From NCBI GenBank assembly GCA_947846985.1, contig CANTUZ010000001.1, positions 39,084,727 through 39,148,726 on the forward strand: DNA of 64,000 nucleotides, read 5' to 3'. The position numbers were made by a program, and so were the translations under genes. Of this stretch, positions 46,608-58,528 are shown piece by piece; the stretch's first letter is position 1, and each line of letters opens with the position of its first letter. The stretch comes from Fratercula arctica (lineage: Eukaryota; Chordata; Aves; Charadriiformes; Alcidae). The notes under the pieces were generated by a model. That model saw nothing but the letters and a program-made list of their open reading frames with translations. It had not been told where the DNA came from and searched no databases.

Positions 46608-48868
46608 CACAGAATCATAGAATACTTTGGGTTGGAAGGGACCTTTAAAGGTCATTGTACAACCATCCCCTGCAATGAGCAGGGACATCTTCAATTAGAT
46701 AGGTTGCTCAGAGCCCCGTCCAACCTAAACTTGAATCTTTCCAGGGATGGGGCATCTACCACCTCTCTGGGCAACCTGTTCCAGTTGCCCTCACCACCCT
46801 CGTAAAAGAATTTCTTCCTTATATCTAGTGTAAACTACCCTCTTTTATTTTAAAGCTATTACTCCTTGTCCTATTGCAACAGGCCCTGCTAAAAAGTTTA
46901 TCCCCATCTTTCCTGTAGGCCCACTTTAAGTAGTGAAAGAACACAATACAGTCTCCCCAGAGCCTTCTCTTCTCCAGGCTAAAGAACCCCAAAGCTCTCA
47001 GACTGTCCTATGAGGAGAGGTGCTCTATTCCTCTAATCATTTTTATGGCCCTCCTCTGGACCTCATCCAACAGGCCCATGTCTTTCCTGTGCTGAGGGCT
47101 CCAGATCTGGATGCAGTACTCCAGGTGGGGTCTCACCAGAGCGGAGTAGAGGAGCAGAATCTCCTCCCTTGACATGCTGGCCACGCTTCTTTTGATGCAG
47201 CCTGGGATACAATTGGATTTCTGGGCTGTGAGCACACATTGGTGTCTCATGTCCAGCTTTTCATCAACCAACATCCCCAAGTCCTTTTCCTCAGGGCTGC
47301 TCTCAATCCCTTCATTCCCCAGCCTGTATTGATACTGGGGGTTGCCCCTACTCAGGTGCAGGACCCTGCACTTGGCCTTCTTGAATCTCATGAAGTTCAC
47401 ATGGGCCCACTTCTTGAGCCTGTCCAGATCCCTCTGCATGGCATGCCGTCCCTCAAGTGCGTCAACCATACCACTCAACTTTGTGTCATCTGCAAACTTG
47501 CTGAGGGTACACTTGATCCCACTATGTGATTGATAAAAATATTGAACAGTAGTGGGCCAAATACCCTGAGGGACACCACTTGTCATTGATCTCCATCTGG
47601 TCATTGAGCCATTGAGCACTACCCTCTGGATATGACCATCCAATGAATTCATCATCTACCGAATAGTCCACCCATCAATCCCATTCCTCTTAAATTTAGA
47701 GAAAGATGTTGTTGGGGACCATGTCAAAGGCCTTACAGAAGTTCAAATAGATGTCATCTGTAGTTCTTTCTTCATCCACTGATGCAGTCACTCCATCATA
47801 GAAGGCCACTAAGTTGGTCAAGAAGGACTTGCCCTTGGTGAAGCCATGCTGGCTGTCTTGAATCACCTCCCTGTTCTCCATGTTACTTAGTATAGCTTCT
47901 GGGAGGATCTGCTGCATGATCTTCCCAGGCACAGAGGTGAGGCTGACAGGGTGGTAGTTCCCAGGATCCTCCTTTCTACCCTTTTTACAAAGGGGTGCAA
48001 TATTTCTCTTTTTCCAGTCACGGGGGACTTCACCTGACTGCCATGACTTTTCAAATGTCATGGAGAGTGGCTTGGCAACTACATCAGCCAGTTCCCTCAG
48101 GACTTTGGGACGCATCTCGTCAGGTCCCATAGGCTTCTGTATGTTTAGGTTTCTCAGGTGGTCGCGAACCTGATCTTCTCTTACAGTGGGAGGGACTTTG
48201 TTCCCCCAGTTCCTGCCTTGCAGTCCGTCCACTTGAGAGGTGTTGTGGGTGAGGTTGCTAGTGAAGACTGAGGCAAAGAAGTTGTTGAGTATCTCAGCCT
48301 TCTTCTAGTCTGTTGTCACCAGCTTGCCAGTCTTGCTCATCAGAGGAGGTACACTTTCTTTGACCTTCCCTTTCTGGCTGTAGATGCCCTTTTTATTATT
48401 CTTTGCATCCCTTGCCAAGTTCAGCTTCATCTGCACGTTGGCCTTCCTGACCACAACCCTATACAACTTGGCAGCATCCCTATACTCTTCACAGGATACC
48501 TGTCCCTGCTTCCACTACCTGTGCATGTCTTTTTTGACCTTTAGTTTGATCAGGGGTGGTTTAAGTCCCCCAGCAGGATGAGAGCCTGCAAGTGTGATGT
48601 CTCCTGTAGCTGGAGTAAGAAGGCTTCATCAATAGGCTCCCCAGTAGGTCGGTCCATATTACCAACCACAAGGTTCCCTTTGTTGCCTTGGTCTCTTATT
48701 CTTACCCATAGGCTTTCAGCCTACTCATGGCTATTATTCAGAGACAGCTCTTCACACTCTATCCATTTCTTGATGTAGAGGGCTTCTTCCTCACCTGTCC
48801 CTTCTGAACAGCCTCTAGCCATTGATAGCTGCATACCAGGTTTCAGTAACGTTAATTAGGTTGTACAA
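46608..48868 (-). mobile_element. CR1 LINE copy L, 2.3 kb
   Basis: This minus-strand CR1 has its 3' end at the low coordinate (CACAGAATCATAGAATACTT at 46608), identical in type to fragment K. Reading upward it covers the 3' UTR, the RT C-terminus, the RT palm, the linker, and part of the endonuclease-adjacent region. A junction near 48555-48575 joins linker sequence to endonuclease-type sequence and suggests an internal deletion. The 5' end fades near 48868. Confidence 0.93.
47008..48232 (-). pseudogene. CR1 ORF2 RT remnant, copy L
   Basis: Two long open segments form one broken RT. The upstream segment (48232 down to 47696, 178 codons) holds [53 protein letters not shown] and motif A as [14 protein letters not shown]. 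The catalytic Asp of motif A is thus Asn (codon 47741-47743). A frameshift separates it from the second segment (47655 down to 47008, 215 codons). That segment reads SGVPQG, passes through about 15 out-of-frame residues, then resumes with [10 protein letters not shown] (FADDT at 47482-47496) and the C-terminal region to GIEHLSS. It is inactive. Confidence 0.91.
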
Positions 48869-51616
48869 TTGACAAAAGAACAAATCTGTTTGCATTTTCT
48901 TACAATGATTCTCAGATCAGATAATTATGACACCTGAATCCAAGGATGAAAAAAGCTTATATTTTGTTCTTTAACAAAGTCTCTGTCACTGGGACAGGCA
49001 CTGTTCTATTTTGAATAAGGAGTGAATAACTGTAATGTGACTGAGACCATGTGTACCACTTTAAAAATGAAAGCTACTTATGGGTCGGGAAGAGGGACAA
49101 TTAATCTCTTAGGTCTTCCCTCCACCATTAAACTTATGGAGGATCCTAGGAAGGATGCTTTCTTTAGTGAAATAAAACTTATATTTTGCTAAAAGCAATC
49201 ATACTGAAAAATAATACAAAATTCTTGCTTGATTCAACTGTAAATATTTAACATATGCTGCCATCTGCATAAAAAAAAACCCAAACAACATTCTTATGAA
49301 ATAGAGAAAAGGTCATAGAAGGCCATTTCAATTAAATTGTAGTTCTTGGCAAATTAGAGTTTTCTTTCACTCATATATTTTCAGGTAGATAGGAATCTCA
49401 AAACCAAAAGTAGTTTTAAAGAACTATTTTTGGAAACTATGTGGATGCAATGGTATGCAAATGAGTTGTCTGGCTGATTTATCTTCTCTTTCTAAATCTT
49501 CTTTTGAGATCCATGCCTTGCAATCTAAAACCCTCAATCTGCTATGTATGAGATGATTGAGAACAGTAATGAGCTACCTACATAGGCAAAGACTATCCTG
49601 AATATTCTCTATTTAATTCCCATAAAATTATCACTGCACAACCTGCATAGAAGAGAAAATTACTTTTTTTTTTTTTTTTTCTTTCCCTGGAATTTGGTTT
49701 GGACATAGCCTCAGGTTTGGCATAGTCACTGGAGATATCATATATCCTAAGTTATAATAGGTAACAAATTCAGATCTGGTTCTCCTACTCTCAGTGGAAT
49801 TTCATGTTGAGAATATAATTTAATTCTTCCCTTACAACCTTAGAAAAGGCAAAAATGCTGTTCCACTAAAAAGTTTTAGCTCTACAGCTTTGTTCTGTTT
49901 CAGTGAAGGTAGCAACATTGTTGCTATCCTACATTTGAAATGAAAAAAAGCTAAAAAACTAAAACGCATTAGAGCACACTGAAAATCAGTTTTCCTCCAA
50001 GAATATGATTTTGTTCCCAGTAGTTAAAATATAATTATGAAATAAAGCTGGGATTGTTGTTGCATTTGGGAATGATATTTGATATACTTTTATTATCTCT
50101 GCAATTTTCAAAATGTTAATGTATGCCTACATTTGCAGATGAAGTTTATTATGTTTAAGTTAATTATGTTTAAATTTCAGATATTTTACTTTCTGTTGGA
50201 TTTTACTGTGATAGTTAATTATTCAACCAGTAGATGTGACCTTGTTCCTTAACACAGAGGGGGATATATATTTATGCACAGAAACAGGCTTTTACATCCT
50301 AAATTAGATAATAGAAGTCTTGTTGTGTTCTGGCAGTATACCCTACTACATTTTATCTTAGAAATGTGGCATTATCTCAGTAATATCATGCAAATGCCAA
50401 AGAAAAGAGATGTTTTTTTAAAGCAGAAGAAAGAAGGAAAAAACAGCAGGACAATATGAAAGAATTTCAGACCCTATATTCTTCTGCAACTGTTTGATAA
50501 ATTAGTTTGATACCAATGTAATAGCTGGCAGTACAGAACAACGTTAATTTTCCTATCTTCAACATTAACTTAACTGTTTTAATTCAGGCATCCACAAAAA
50601 GCTTGTGGTGTGTTAATTTGCATGTTGCATAATTTCTTTCACTAACAATGATTAGTGAGGAAATTCTGACTTTGGAATTTTTTCATTATATTTGAGTGAT
50701 GGAACTGTGAGAATATAAGTTGAAACTTTATACAGCTACACTTAATGTAATTTTAAAATAAATTAATAATATTTCAAATGAAATAGATTCTATGAATCAT
50801 TATTTTTAAATGCATTACTGAGCCATAATTAGTACGTGAATGGGAGACATATTACTTCAGTTTTATGTGATGGCATAATTGTTACACAAAATCAATGATC
50901 ACAAGATCAATGACAGTATGGAGGCCTAATTTAAATAAATAAATAAATAAAATTGACATCATCCAGTTTTTACAAACCACATACAGCCAACTGTATCCTG
51001 GGCTTCATGCTCTGTTCGCTCCTGCAAATGTATGTTTTTTGGATAGATAATGTAACCATGGAAAACTGTTCCATGTCAGGTAAGAGAGAGTAAAGGCACT
51101 GGAAAGACGGCAGAGGACACAAAGGCTTTTGGAAGAAACCCACTAGGGTCCTACACAATCAGATAACTTAGTTCCCTGTTGGTTCACAAGTTCTGCTGCC
51201 TAACTTTCATGTTTAGCTCATATGCAAATATTATTCTGGAATAAACCATCCAATTGGCTTTGAGACAAAACACAGATGAAGTACTAAAGATTGCTTGCCC
51301 CAGATACCCCTCATTTTCATCAAGAAGGAGGAGGGTGTACCAGTTTTCTCTTTCTCTGTGATGAATCTACATGATTCTCTGTAAAACCTCAGCAAGACTT
51401 GCTTCTCAAATGTATCTCTGTCTAAAAGTGTATGCTGTCACCCCAAGAAACACAAATTTTCAGTCTTCTGCAAAATATTTCTCTGGGAGTTGAGAGATAG
51501 TTCTTCTCCCAGTTTGTTAGCAACTGTGAAGTTTAAAAACACTTAATGAGTGTACCATAATGAGCTAATGTGACTCCATGTTCGACTCTTGGTTTGACCT
51601 GTGCAAACTCATATAG
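48869..51616. other. AT-rich unique sequence, no gene seen
   Basis: It contains a T run at 49664-49680 and an (AAAT)n stretch at 50932-50951. No gene or transposon is recognised. Confidence 0.5.
50932..50951. repeat. (AAAT)n microsatellite, about 5 units
   Basis: This is a short perfect tetranucleotide array of AAAT/AATA type. Confidence 0.8.
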
Positions 51617-51788
51617 AAGAGTTGTGGATGCCCCCGTTCCTGTGGGCAGTGTTCAAAGCCAGGTTGGATGGGGCTTTGAGCAAACTAGTTTAGCGGAAGG
51701 TGTCCCTGCCCATGGCAGGGGGGTTAGAACTAGATGATCTTTAAGGTCCCTTCCAACTCTAACTGTTCTATGATTCTACAATTCTATA
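51617..51788 (+). mobile_element. CR1 LINE 3' fragment M
   Basis: This is a plus-strand CR1 tail of about 170 bases. It starts in the last ORF2 codons (GTGTTCAAAGCCAGGTTGGA) and includes GGTGTCCCTGCCCATGGCAG, TAGATGATCTTTAAGGTCCC and a tail of three imperfect 8-mers (GTTCTATG, ATTCTACA, ATTCTATA) ending at 51788. It looks well preserved and belongs to a different subfamily from copies J and O. Confidence 0.92.
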
Positions 51789-52697
51789 TCTGACCTATCC
51801 CTGACTGCATTTTACAGTAAGAACTCAATGGAACTGATGCAAACTGTTTTAGAAGTGAGGTGGAGGTGCTGCAATCCATAGCTAATGATAGACACACCTC
51901 TGTAAGATGACTGGGACAAACCCAGCCTCATCACTGTGGGAGGGTAACACCTAACTATCCATCAAGAGGACCCTCTGAAATAAACAGAGGTGTTTGTATG
52001 TGTAATAAACTAGTGTGCACTGTTTATCAGGTCCTTTCATCTGAACTATTTTTGCTCGAGATCAGTTGCTGTAGTCCTTCACACAGAGAAGGAAATAAGT
52101 ATTTGGTGAAAGTAACACAGTGACAGTGCAAAATTCATACTTTTTACTCCTGAAAGACTGCATTTGCTTTCTCAAGCACTGCTTAATTTACATATCAAAA
52201 AGTGTTTTTGAAAGATAAGAAATATTCCAGGAAAAAAAATGTAACTAATGTGAGATTGTGAAAATAATATGTCAGTTATTATGATGTTAAGTGTCAGTTA
52301 AAAAAGCATTTAATCACAACCAGAGAGAGATTGTCAACTCATTCCCATGAATGAACTTATTTCACATTCATTTTTTAATGATTATTTTAGCGTCCATCTG
52401 TCAAATTCTACTGAACATAAAATGTGAGGTTTTCATATTACATAATTTTCAAAATGAGTAGTATGACGTCTATACCTGAGGTCACAGGGTCTATTTTCAA
52501 CATATGTTTCACCATAAAATGAATTGTACCTAGCAATTGTCTGTTTCTCACAATAGATTATAAAGAAAGTTTGAATTACCTGTTCATGAGTAAATATACT
52601 TATCTTAGGGTGAAGGAATCTTACACAGCATGTCTGGACCAACCTTCTAATAAAGTATGTCTTACATATGGGAAAGAAAGGGAAAGAAAGGAATAGC
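51789..52697. other. AT-rich unique sequence before the GGGAA array
   Basis: No gene is recognised. A moderately GC-rich stretch at about 51850-51990 could be an unclassified repeat. The last 40 bases are purine-rich and lead into the satellite. Confidence 0.45.
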
Positions 52698-53020
52698 AGG
52701 GGAGGGGAGGGGAGGGAGGGAGGGAGGGGAGGGAGGGAGGGAAGGGAGGGAGGGAGGGAGGGGAGGGAAGGGAAGGGAAGGGAAGGGAAGGGAAGGGAAG
52801 GGAAGGGAAGGGAAGGGAAGGGAAGGGAAGGGAAGGGAAGGGAAGGGAAGGGAAGGGAAGGGAAGGGAAGGGAAGGGAAGGGAAGGGAAGGGAAGGGAAG
52901 GGAAGGGAAGGGAAGGGAAGGGAAGGGAAGGGAAGGGAAGGGAAGGGAAGGGAAGGGAAGGGAAGGGAAGGGAAGGGAAGGGAAGGGAAGGGAAGGGAAG
53001 GGAAGGGAAGGGAAAAAAAG
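52698..53020. repeat. Homopurine satellite: (GGGAA)50 with degenerate lead-in
   Basis: The top strand is pure A/G for 323 bases. The first part (52698-52764) is an irregular mix of GGGA and GGGGA units. From 52765 to 53014 there are exactly 50 uninterrupted GGGAA units (250 bases), followed by AAAAAG. Because five is not a multiple of three, all three frames stay open on each strand, giving spurious 124-145-codon frames rich in Gly-Arg-Glu-Lys or Phe-Pro-Ser-Leu. These are not genes. Confidence 0.99.
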
Positions 53021-54764
53021 CTGTGACGTGAACTTTCTTATGGCTCCCTTGTAGTTTTAAAATGGCACATAAAAAAACAAAGAGTATTGATGGTTCCAAC
53101 TAGGATATTATCTCATGCTCAGAAACATCAACATATTTTTTTTTAAGTCATTAGAATAATATGAACAAAAGTTCATTCACAGTTTCATCATAAATACTTA
53201 CTACACAATAATTGCTAGATGCAATAATATTTTTACATTATCTTATCATAAAATGACTTACAAACATATTAAAACCCTTTAATGGATAGTAATATGAAAC
53301 ACCGATAAAGCAACATGCACATTTTCTTAAAACAGTGTATGTGCCTGCTGTACTTAATGTATGACTTTAAGTTATGAAGTGTACTGTAGAGTGCCATATA
53401 ATTTGATAAATATAAAGAAGTATGTACACAAAACTGCACATACAGTATAAATAATTTCCCTGAGGAGACTGGTGACATAATAATAAACCTCAAGAACTCA
53501 GCTCAAATGATTTGTTAATGTCACAAGTAGCCCCAAATGGAATTACAGTTTCTTATGTACACTACAAGTGTATGTAATTTTTATAAAATAAAGTAAAAGA
53601 AATCATTCTTTCTGATCAACACTACTAGTTTAAAAATAAATGCAAGCAATATTTTCTCCTTGCCATTCCCTCAAATTGCTCTCCTTTCTCCTCTTCTTCT
53701 CCAGTCGACTTTTGTCACTTTCTTATTCCACTGTTTCTTCTGCTTCTTTTCCCCCAATTCTCTATCTATACTTCTCAATCCTCTCCAGCAAATAATATTT
53801 TCAATCAAATCCACTTATTGCCATGAATTTCCCTAGAGGAGGACATGAATCAATAGCAAATTAATGTTATTCAGAACCTTCAGTGAGCTACTAATAAAAC
53901 TATTGAATACTCACAAAAAGAGATATCTCTTTGCAGAAGAAAACACATTTAAGAATATTTTATAGGGACCTACCTGGGATAATCCCCACCCAAGAAAAAA
54001 GAATTGAGTAATTCTCTGTTGTATTGCTTCCCTTTCCATCAATTATTTCTTATATAAGGCCTTAAAAATAAGAACAGGTTTCCCTTCTTCTCTCTACTTC
54101 TCAGAACCTACAGTTTAATATGTTTCTTTCCCTAACAGAAAACCAGCCACTACTTTAGAGTTTTAAGGGAATAAGCTCAGAATTCACTCTAAGCAGGTTA
54201 TTTTCCCCTCTCACAATCCATAATACCAAGAAATACCACACCTGAAATAAGTATTCAATATTTGATTATTTGCTCTAAGTTAGGGAGCAAATATACTGCA
54301 CTGTGTTTGAAATGAAATGCTATTTGTTACTGAAATGCTTTTACTGCCTACAATATTTTATTATTTAAATTTCAACCATCTGTTCAAATAAGAATGCAGT
54401 GTAGAACAACACCTGTGGCATATATAGGTTATAGTAATCTTCTAAAAGAGTAAAATTGAAACATGAAAAATTTCTTATGCACAAAACCTAAACTTTTACT
54501 GGTCTAATCATATAATAAGCCTGTATGATGGATAGGTTCTCCTTACAGTCCTTTTTCCTTATATCTCATAAAACTTAACGAATCTTAGGTAAAATGTTCT
54601 GCTTGTTCAAAGACAAAACCCAGAATTTATGTTTCAAACAAATACATCCTGAGTACCATATGCAGTTCTTCAGGTTTCAACCAGGATGTAGTAGAGTGTG
54701 ACATGGTAGGAAAAAAAAACACCTGAAAAGATCAATTTGATGGAGTTTTTGACTTAAGAAATGA
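53021..54764. other. AT-rich unique sequence, no gene seen
   Basis: No gene or transposon is recognised. A C/T-rich stretch lies at about 53655-53790. Confidence 0.5.
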
Positions 54765-55250
54765 TACTAAAATGTCTAGGACTCATCAGTTTGGAAAGAA
54801 GACTGAGGGGAGGCAGGACTGAAGTTTACAGAATCATGAAGGCAGAGGTTAAGATGAGTATAAAGCTACTATTCACCAAACCTTGCAGTGCTAGACCTCT
54901 GAGGACATTTGATGAAAGGAGGACAAAATAAATTTAAAACATATAGAAGACATTTCTTCCCTTATACAGCAGATAGTAGTGAACTTCTAGAACTTTCTTT
55001 GCCACAGGAATTTTTGGTGCTGGACAACATCAGGTTCAGAAAGGCACTAAACAAACTTATGAAAAATAGGTTCCTAAACAGAAACACAGAGATCTGCCCT
55101 CGAATATCCATACTACAACAGCTGTGAATGCTCAGGGGAAGAACAAGAGGATGAAGAGCAGAAAGTGACCAGGTTCATATGCTCTACCTAAGCAGTGCCA
55201 CCTACTGCAACCATCAGAGACAGAAAGTTGGGGTGGATGGTTTCTTTGAT
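54765..55250 (+). mobile_element. Old amniote-type CR1 3' fragment Q
   Basis: This is a plus-strand relic of an old CR1 lineage, distinct from the chicken-type copies. It reads CTAGGACTCATCAGTTTGGA, then a GAAGACTGAGGGGAGGCAGG segment and a TACAGAATCATGAAGGCAGA segment. Further on it has an ATTTAAAACATATAGAAGAC block and a CTAAACAAACTTATGAAAAATAG block. These match the LFSLERRLRG... / FKTNRRKYFF... / LDKLMEDRF order known from reptile and bird CR1/L3-like tails. A final CATCAGAGACAGAAAGTTGG and GGTGGATGGT piece matches the usual end of that family. The 72-codon frame at 54909-55127 is a remnant of its ORF2. No 8-mer tail is seen. Confidence 0.7.
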
Positions 55251-55897
55251 CGAAGCATGGATAAGCAGAACGTGTTTTCTGTTTCTGTGTAGTGTCTTGA
55301 AGCAATTTTCTCTTTTTCTCATTTCTCATTTTATCAAGATACATGCCAACTTCAAAAGCAGAATGTAATACAACTTTACCACTCAGTTTCAAGAAAATCT
55401 AGGAGGGGGAAAAAAAAAAGTCATGGCCACAATGGAAGAGATTTTTTTTGTTTGTTTGTTTTGTTTTATTTCCTTTCAGTTTAGACAAAGAAGATTGACC
55501 AGAACAATATCAAACAGCGGCAGGCAAAGTCTGGGTTAGCTGAAGTAGTCCTATACTGGAGGCTGTCTGTTCCAGACAGAGCATCAGAAAACCATATAAT
55601 TAAAAGCTTTAACTGAGCTCTGAATGAGAATTTTTATTAGGTTCAATCACAAAACTTAACCTGTCTGGGAATGCTATATATTTTTAGTTGTTAGTAAGGT
55701 GGTTCATCTTGGACAAAAATTATTTCTTTATTTTATTTTCAGAGAACTCTGAACTATTACTGTTTTTTTCAAGACAGTTTAAAATACATCCCTGTAATGA
55801 AAAAATGAAGTTGCAATTATTATTGGCCAGAATAAGTTTTAAGGTATGGAAAATGGGATTCTATCATGGTAAATAGATATCACAAATATCACAAAAT
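55251..55897. other. AT-rich spacer, no gene seen
   Basis: Unique sequence with a GTTTG-rich tract at 55449-55468. No feature is recognised. Confidence 0.5.
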
Positions 55898-58528
55898 AAC
55901 AGAATGACAGAACGGTAGGGATTGGAAGGGACCTTCGGAGATCATCTAGTCCAACCCTCTGCCAAAGCAGGTTCACCTACAGCAGGCTGGACAGGAGCAC
56001 ATCCAGGCGGGTTTTGAATGTCTCCAGAGATGGAGACTCCACCACCTCTCTGGGCAGCCTGTTCTAGTGCTCTGTCACCCTCAAAGTAAAGACATTTTTC
56101 CTTATGTTGGGATGGAACTTCCTGTGTTCCAGCTTGTCTGTTGCCCCTTGTCCTGTTGCTGGGCACCACTGAAAAGAGTTTGATCCCATCCTCTTGCCAC
56201 CTGCCCTTTAGATATTTATAAGCATTGATAAGATCCCCTCACAGTCTTCTCCAAGCTAAACAGACTTAGGTCTCTCAGCCTTTCCTCATAAGAGAGATGC
56301 TCCCATCCCTTGATCACCTTCATTGCCCTCTGCTGGACTCTCTCCAGTAGTTCCCTGTCCTTCGTGAACCAGGGGCCCAGAACTGGACACAGTACTCCAG
56401 ATGTGGCTTCACCAGGGCAAAGCAGAGGGGGAGGATGACCTCCCTTGACTTTCTGGCCATGATCTTTTTTAATGCACCCCAGGACGCATTGGCCTTCCTG
56501 GCCATAAGGGCACGTTGGTGGCTCATGGTCAACTTGTTGTCCACCAGGACTCCCAGATTGCTCTCTGCAGAGCTGCTTTCCAGTAGGTCAACCCCTAACG
56601 TGTACCAGTGTATGGGGTTATTCCTCCCTAGGTGTAGGACCCTACACTTGCGCTTGTTGAACTTCATTAGGCTCCTCTCTGCCCATCTCTCTAGCCTGTC
56701 CAGGTCCCTCTGAATGGAAGCACAGCCTTCTGGTGTGTCAGCCACTCCTCCCAGTTTTGTGTCATCAGGAAACTTGCTGAGGGTACACCCTGTCCCATCA
56801 TCCAGGTCACTGATGAATATATTGAACAAGACTGGACCCAGTACTGACCCCTAAGGAACACCGCTAGCTACAGGCCTCCAACTGGACTCTGTGCCACTGA
56901 TCACAACCCTCTGAGCTCTGCCATTCAGCCATCAGTTCTCAGTCCACCTCACTGTCCACTCATCTAACCCACACTTCCTAAGGTTACCTATGAGGGTGTT
57001 ACGGGCGACAGTATAAAAAGCCTTGCTGAAGTCAAGGTAGACAACGTCCATTGCTCTCCCCTCATCCACCCAACCAGTCATTCCATTGTAGAAGGCTATC
57101 AGATTGGTCAAGCATGATTTCCCCTTGGTAAATCCATGCTGACCACTCCCCATGACCTTCTTTTCTTCTACATGCTTAGAGATGACATCCAGGATGAGCT
57201 GTTCCATCACCTCTCCAGGGATGGAGGTGAGGCTGACCGGCCTGTAGTTTCCCAGGTCCTCTTTCTTGCCCTTTTTGAAGACTGGCTTTTGTCCAGTCCT
57301 CAGTCATCTCTCGTGTTCTCCATGACCTTTCAAAGATGATGGAGAGTGGCTTCATAATAATCTCTGTCAGCTCCCTCAGCACTCACAGGTGCATCCCATC
57401 AGGGCCCATGGATTTGTGGGTGTCAGGTTTGCCCAAATGATCTCTAGCCTGATCCTCCTTGATTGAGGGAGAGTCTTCCTTACTCCAGGCTCTTTCTCCT
57501 AACTCCAGGCTCTGGGGCTCCTGAGGGCTGGCCTTAGCAGTAAAGACTGAGGGAAGGAAGGCATTCAGTAACTCCGCCTTCTCTGCATCCTCTGTCACCA
57601 GAACACCTACCTCATTCAGCAACAGGACCACATTTTCCCTAGTCTTCCTTTTACTGCTGATGTTCTTGAAGAAGCCCTTCTTATTGTCCTTGACATCCCT
57701 TGCCAGGTTTAATTCCAAGCGGGCCTTAGCCTTCCTTGTTGCATCCCTGCATGCTCTGACAGCACTCCTATACTTCTCCCAAGTGGCTAGTCCCTTTTTC
57801 CAAATTCTATAAACTCCTTTCTTCCATCTGAGTTTTTCCAGAAGGTCTCTGCTCATCCATCCAGGTTTCCTGCCTCCTTTGCCTGATTTTTTGCTCCTAG
57901 GGATGCAATGGTCCTGAGCTTGGTGGAAGTGGCGCTTAAATATTAACCAGCTCTCTTGCACCCCCGCTTTCTTCTAGAGCCTTAGCCCATGGGATTCCTC
58001 AAAATAGGTCTTTGAAGCAGTCCAAGTCAGCTCTCCTGAAGTTCAGGGTTGTAATTCTACTTTTTGGCCTGCTTCTTCCACGCAGGATCCTGAGCTTCAC
58101 CATCTCATGATCACTGCAGCCAAGGCTACCCCCCGACCTTCACATCCCCTACCAGACCTTCTTTGTTGGTCAGCTCAAGGTCCAGCAGAGTACCTCTCCT
58201 CATTGGTTCCTCCACCACCTGTGTCAAGAAGTTATCATTAATGCTCTGCAGAAATCTCTAGGGCTGTGCATGCCAGGCTGTGTTGTCTTTCTGGCGAATG
58301 TCTGGGTAATTGAATTCCCCCATGGGAACCAGGGCCTGTGGTCGTGAGGCTATTTCCATCTGTCTGTAGAAGGCCTCGTCGACATCCTCTTCCTGATCCA
58401 GTGGTCTGTAGTAAACACTCACAACCGTGTCTCCCATATTAGCCTGTCCCTTAATTCTTACCCATAAACTCTCAACACTTTCTTCATGATAACCAGATAT
58501 TTGGTCATGCAACACCAGACCGTTTAAA
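55898..58528 (-). mobile_element. CR1 LINE copy N, 2.6 kb, longest in the window
   Basis: This minus-strand CR1 has its 3' end near 55898 (ACAGAATGACAGAACGG, degraded 8-mers) and its 5' truncation near 58528 in the middle of the endonuclease. It contains, in coding order, the endonuclease centre and C-terminus, the endonuclease-RT linker, RT, the C-terminal region and the 3' UTR. The 3' UTR block CTCCAGAGATGGAGACTCCA resembles copy B, so those two are close subfamilies. Confidence 0.95.
55942..58528 (-). pseudogene. CR1 ORF2 endonuclease-RT remnant, copy N
   Basis: This is the most complete ORF2 here. Endonuclease: ISGYHEESVESLWVRIKGQ, VYYRPLDQEEDVDEAFYRQ, then GEFNYPD where GDFN is expected (Asp to Glu, codon 58315-58317), and an intact SDH at 58107-58115. 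The linker is open for 192 codons (57961 to 57383), ending in TGA where an Arg codon is expected. RT: MLRELTEIIMKPLSIIFERS, a frameshift near 57180-57250, [20 protein letters not shown], and motif [15 protein letters not shown]. Motif B reads SGVP-stop-GSVLGP because CAG became TAG (56851-56853). Motif C is FPDD (56758-56772). The C-terminal part is open for 169 codons, then frameshifted. It is inactive. Confidence 0.93.

Noticed and set aside
52657..53099. Three long open frames (124-145 codons) rich in Gly-Arg-Glu-Lys or Phe-Pro-Ser-Leu
   Set aside because: They are produced entirely by the GGGAA array, which stays open in every frame because its unit is five bases. There is no gene context.
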